Source: Coprobacillus sp. CAG:826 (GTDB lineage Bacteria; Bacillota_I; Bacilli_A; RFN20; CAG-826). From it: DNA of 64,000 nucleotides. Positions 60,992 to 64,000 of the stretch are shown one piece after another. The stretch is from NCBI GenBank assembly GCA_000437235.1, contig FR897035.1, positions 1 through 64,000 on the forward strand, written 5' to 3'. Position numbers and translations under genes: made by a program. How positions within the stretch are numbered: the first letter of the stretch is position 1; every line of letters begins with the position of its first letter. Below the pieces are notes generated by a model. It saw only the letters and a program-made list of their open reading frames with translations. It was not told the DNA's origin and ran no database searches.

Positions 60992-61744
60992 CTATTTCTT
61001 TAATATTCTTTCTAAATAGGCTGTATCTAATAAATTTACGGTGATGAATTTACCTTGATAAAAAACAGCATAGTTATTCATTGGGCAAGGAAGATTCTTT
61101 GCCTCTAATAAAGTATTTATTAAATGAAAAGAAAATGGGATTTAGTGAGAAGAACAATATTCTTCTATCTTTTTTAAGGTAACATCAATATAAGGGCATT
61201 GATACGTATAGAAAATGGTGAGTTCTTGTTGATCAATTTTTTCTTTTTTAGCATTTTCTTTAAAATGCGGATAAGTCCCATCAAAAGAAAGTGCTAAAAC
61301 TTGATAGCCACTTGGGGTTTCATCCACTATCTTGAAACCATTTCGTTTAAAGAACTCTTGGTCCGTTAACCAAGTTTTTTGCTTTTGATGCGCTAAAAGG
61401 CATAGACCAGACTTTCCTTGACGTTTTGCATAGTTAATAGCGTACTCTAATAGCTCTTTTCCATATCCTTTATGGCGATATTCTCCTAACGTCCAAAGGC
61501 AATAAATATACATATAATTATTTCCTTCTATAGGAATCCACGCAACTTCTAAAGGTGCATATTCAATCATCACGGTAGCTTTAGGCACATTCAGTTTACG
61601 AAGGACATGGCCTTCCTCAATACGTTTCTTTAGCCATTCTTTTTTATGAAGAACACCTTCTGGTTGTGTTTTTGAGCGAATAAGACAGCAGATATCCTCT
61701 TTTTCTATATTTTCTAATGTTAAATTAACGTATTCATTCATCAT
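60992..61744 (-). pseudogene. YoaP-like GNAT acetyltransferase split by an in-frame TAA
   Basis: The intact part (61142-61744) is a GNAT domain of 200 residues with YRHKGYGKELLEYAI as the acetyl-CoA loop, ending at a TAA (61142-61144) after IEEYCSSH. Reading on in the same frame gives 49 more plausible residues (IPFSFHLINTLLEAKNLPCP, NNYAVFYQGKFITVNLLD) to a TAG at 60992. These look like the conserved C-terminal YoaP domain, and the total of about 250 residues matches that family. CAA to TAA is a single change. It may be a recent nonsense mutation, a sequencing error, or read-through; the short protein may still work. Confidence 0.7.
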
Positions 61745-61856
61745 TTTTTCCTCTTTAAAATCAATTTTATTTTATCATATCCAACCTTGTTAAAAATAGA
61801 CTTAAAGATTGATATTTATAATGAAAAGTGCTTTAATAGAGCCGGAGATGATTCTT

Positions 61857-62888
61857 ATGATAGAAAAAGCATTAAAAGCTATCACCAACGAAGATTTCCT
61901 AGCGGCAATCACCACAGCCATTTTACTAATTATTTTAGGCTTTACTTTGCAAAAGTTGAAATTATTTAATGAGCATAGTAAAAAAACAGTGACAACGATT
62001 TTAATGAAAATCGCTCTTCCATGTTTAGCCTTTGTAGGTTTTCTCATTGATTTCAATACCCAAACGCTACAAGAGTCTATGTGGATTATTTTATTTACCA
62101 TTCTTGGTTATTTATTGTTTTTAGGTGTTGGTCGATTACTCTATATTAAAAAGCCACATGACACTGCCTCTTTATATAGCATTCTACTTACTTTTGGACA
62201 GATTACCCTTTTTGGTTTACCCCTAGTCAAGGCCATTTATCAAGAAAATGGAATTCTAGTTGGCAACATGATGTCTATTCCATTCCGAGTGTTCATTTAT
62301 ATCTATTGTTTCCTTACTATATCCGGAATTAAATTTGAAAAAGGAACGATTTCTTCCACTTTAAAAAATGTATTCTGTAATCCAATTATTATTGCAATGC
62401 TCTGTTCTATCTTTTTATGGGTCCTTCAACCCATTATGCCGAAAGTAACTATTAATGAAGTGAAATATAGCATTTTCCGTTTTGATAAAACGATACCGTG
62501 GATATATAAAACATTAAACACGATTGCTAATTTAACCATGCCATTAAGTATGCTTTTAGTGGGTATCACCTTAGGTGAGGCCGATATTAAGAGTGCATTT
62601 AGCAATAAAACTGCATGGGTTATCTCTGTTTTTAGAAGTATAATTTCACCTTTATTATTGATGGGAATTATTGATGTTTTTGTTCTTCTTTTCAAATTAT
62701 CGTTAACCAAAGAAGTCATTGCCTCAATCATTATTTGCTTTGCTGCTCCCGTATCAGCGGTTGTGAATACCTTCTGTATTCACTATAATCGAGAACCTAC
62801 GCTATCAAGTAATAGTTGTTTCTTATCTACTCTACTCTATATTGTTTTCATTCCATTCATTATTGTCCTTGTTGAACTTATCTTTTAA
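61857..62888 (+). CDS. AEC family (auxin efflux carrier-type) transporter
   Basis: 343 residues from the ATG at 61857 (MIEKALKAITNEDF), nine bases after GGAG; the frame from 61809 is open, but a TATAAT overlaps it. About ten membrane segments in two halves separated by a cytosolic region, with ALPCLAFVGF and MPLSMLLVGITLGEADI (near 235-251) typical of the AEC family. Relatives export malate, citrate or other carboxylates; the substrate here is unknown. Single gene. Confidence 0.88.
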   Translation: MIEKALKAITNEDFLAAITTAILLIILGFTLQKLKLFNEHSKKTVTTILMKIALPCLAFVGFLIDFNTQTLQESMWIILFTILGYLLFLGVGRLLYIKKPHDTASLYSILLTFGQITLFGLPLVKAIYQENGILVGNMMSIPFRVFIYIYCFLTISGIKFEKGTISSTLKNVFCNPIIIAMLCSIFLWVLQPIMPKVTINEVKYSIFRFDKTIPWIYKTLNTIANLTMPLSMLLVGITLGEADIKSAFSNKTAWVISVFRSIISPLLLMGIIDVFVLLFKLSLTKEVIASIIICFAAPVSAVVNTFCIHYNREPTLSSNSCFLSTLLYIVFIPFIIVLVELIF

Positions 62889-62942
62889 TCCTTTATTCAC
62901 CTAGCAAAATAAGTTACAATGAAATAAAGAGGGAAAAGTACT

Positions 62943-63314
62943 ATGTTTTCAATCGATCAAATATTAAAAAAATACATTTTAAAAGTGTCAAAAGTTAGAG
63001 AAGGCACTTATATCATTAATCCTAATATTTATTTAGATGGCTATAATGAAAGCTTAGCTATTCTTATTCAAAATATCTCCGATGATTGTATTCGTATTAG
63101 TGATTGTCATGTTGTATGGGACTATTTAGAAATAAATGGAATTGTTCCTTTAGAGTATAAAGCAAAAATCGATAAAATTCTTAAAAAAACAGGTGTTTGC
63201 TTGGATGAAAATACTCTTTATGTTCAACAAGAATATACTTCTATTGAGCAAATTCACTCCATGATGAATTCACTTCTACAAGCCATCTTTTTAATTGCTA
63301 ATATTGATCTATAA
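62943..63314 (+). CDS. DUF1828-like hypothetical protein
   Basis: 123 residues. The layout resembles the DUF1828 fold: an N-terminal amphipathic helix, a strand-rich segment YLDGYNESLAILIQNISDDC, then IRISDCHVVWDYLEINGIVP and a terminal helical region. No catalytic motif is visible. Such proteins often occur in mobile or defence-linked settings, but nothing else here supports that. AGAGGG precedes the start. Stands alone after the AEC transporter. Confidence 0.55.
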   Translation: MFSIDQILKKYILKVSKVREGTYIINPNIYLDGYNESLAILIQNISDDCIRISDCHVVWDYLEINGIVPLEYKAKIDKILKKTGVCLDENTLYVQQEYTSIEQIHSMMNSLLQAIFLIANIDL

Positions 63315-63340
63315 ATTTGCTATAAAAATTTGCTATAAAA
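63315..63340. repeat. tandem 13-base repeat, two copies
   Basis: ATTTGCTATAAAA occurs at 63315-63327 and directly again at 63328-63340, beginning right at the stop codon of the DUF1828-like gene. Confidence 0.85.
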
Positions 63341-63665
63341 ATATTCCTATTTACCCTATTGCTCAATGATTAAGCGTAGTGAAAATAGAAATTTTTTCTT
63401 TCTTTGTTGTATAAGGAATTGATAGGAATTGTACATGGATAACCATCATAGTATTTTTTGCTAAACTTCTAAGCGGAAGCGACAATTACTTCATAGCAAA
63501 CAAAAAAATTATATTAAATCCACCATCTTATTTGTACCGTCGTTTTTTCTATTATAAAACTTAAGCGTTATCAATTTGTCCTTGTGGGTTTACCACCTTT
63601 TGACTCAAAGTGTCATTTGAGCCTCTGCCACAAAGAATCCTTTGCCACAATGATAGTTCGATTGC
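63341..63665. other. 325-base non-coding stretch with clustered hairpins
   Basis: I see no convincing gene. Within 63584-63644 three short perfect hairpins follow one another: GTGG/CCAC, CTCAAA/TTTGAG and CAAAG/CTTTG. The base composition of this part is less AT-rich than the rest. Weak open stretches in both strands end in many stops. It may be a terminator cluster for the minus-strand gene ending at 63666, or a repeat element. Confidence 0.5.
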
Positions 63666-64000
63666 TCAGTTCATTTTATAGTAGTTTGTGTAAACCCCAT
63701 TACGGGTGGAATCGGCACTTTCGATAAACATTTTGAATTTATATTGGTCGGAGTCCGTATCAAATTCATATCGAATTTCGAAAATCCAAACCGAGCCTTT
63801 GATAAAATAACCATTTTCCAAGGTATTGTTCCTGACATAATAGAAACTATACAATTTGCTCGGATTGTTATCAAAAAAATCGGCCAATTCACTCTTTTGC
63901 TCTATGATATACCAATATTCGTTTGTGTCCTTGCTATATTTTTCGAATCTCGGTACGCCAAACATCCCGGCGTAGTTCGTTTTAAAGTATGAGAAATACG
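63666..64000 (-). CDS. hypothetical protein, 5' end outside the window
   Basis: At least 111 codons are open to the right edge, reading ...YFSYFKTNYAGMFGVP onward, so the ATG at 63965 need not be the start. The visible part is rich in Tyr, Phe and Asn, with alternating beta strands (YWYIIEQKSELADFF, FYYVRNNTLENGYFIKG, SVWIFEIRYEFDT). No motif or family is recognised. Codon use differs a little from the neighbours, and GC is higher, so a transferred origin is possible but weakly supported. Confidence 0.6.
   Translation of the reverse strand, partial: YFSYFKTNYAGMFGVPRFEKYSKDTNEYWYIIEQKSELADFFDNNPSKLYSFYYVRNNTLENGYFIKGSVWIFEIRYEFDTDSDQYKFKMFIESADSTRNGVYTNYYKMN

Noticed and set aside
61142..61144. 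Reassigned stop codon as explanation for the broken acetyltransferase
   Set aside because: TAA ends many normal genes here and TGA is also used as a stop, so a general code change is not supported. Mutation or local read-through is more likely.

Overview
The window is AT-rich, gene-dense DNA from a low-GC Gram-positive anaerobe. Evidence: an oxygen-sensitive class III ribonucleotide reductase (nrdDG), SCG-type lipoboxes, a CdaA diadenylate cyclase, LRR_5 and Big_2 surface proteins, and good AGGAGG ribosome sites. TGA is used as a normal stop (for example at the end of the MATE gene), so this is not a code-4 mollicute. The mix fits a gut Bacilli lineage near Erysipelotrichales, but placement is inference. 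No rRNA, phage, transposase or CRISPR is visible. Almost all of it looks like ordinary chromosome.

Layout. 1-6.9 kb: MATE exporter, yhaM-recX-gtrA, an XRE regulator, cysK-cysE and small proteins. 7-9.4 kb: two CNNM/HlyC-type membrane proteins in tandem. 9.5-12.5 kb: nrdDG behind a consensus promoter and a compact, foldable leader RNA I cannot classify. 12.6-16.2 kb: tdk, a LysM-GH18 glucosaminidase and a four-repeat lipoprotein. 16.4-18.4 kb: tRNA-Glu(CTC), gltX, tRNA-Gly(GCC). 18.5-24.5 kb: an acyltransferase with zinc ribbon, an isochorismatase-fold hydrolase, membrane proteins, deoD. 24.6-29.4 kb: cell-wall group (ddl, Nudix, membrane-anchored murF, hydrolase) and cdaA. 29.6-34.3 kb: an Lgt-family protein and a P-type ATPase under a yybP-ykoY (Mn2+) riboswitch. 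34.3-38.1 kb: ECF sigma with a probable anti-sigma, DUF1700/DUF4097 proteins. 39-42 kb: csoR-copA copper operon with a CsoR-type operator and a CopZ domain fused to CopA. 42-49.7 kb: hydrolase, pncB, marR with a heterodimeric ABC exporter, degV. 49.8-57.3 kb: four large lipoproteins including a BspA-like LRR protein. 57.4-64 kb: MFS transporter, an adenosine deaminase-acetyltransferase fusion, tag-ogt alkylation repair next to a broken acetyltransferase gene, an AEC transporter, and a partial gene at the right edge.

Themes. Metal export is controlled at two levels: an RNA sensor for probable Mn2+ and a protein sensor for Cu+. Nucleotide supply is served by nrdDG, tdk, deoD and adenosine deaminase. 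NAD salvage is served by pncB and perhaps the 19.9 kb hydrolase. Cell-wall assembly is served by ddl and murF. The surface is rich in lipoproteins. I found no clear multi-gene undescribed system. The best leads are the nrdDG leader RNA, the copA gene with a preserved internal copZ start, the adenosine deaminase-GNAT fusion, and the lipoprotein cluster.
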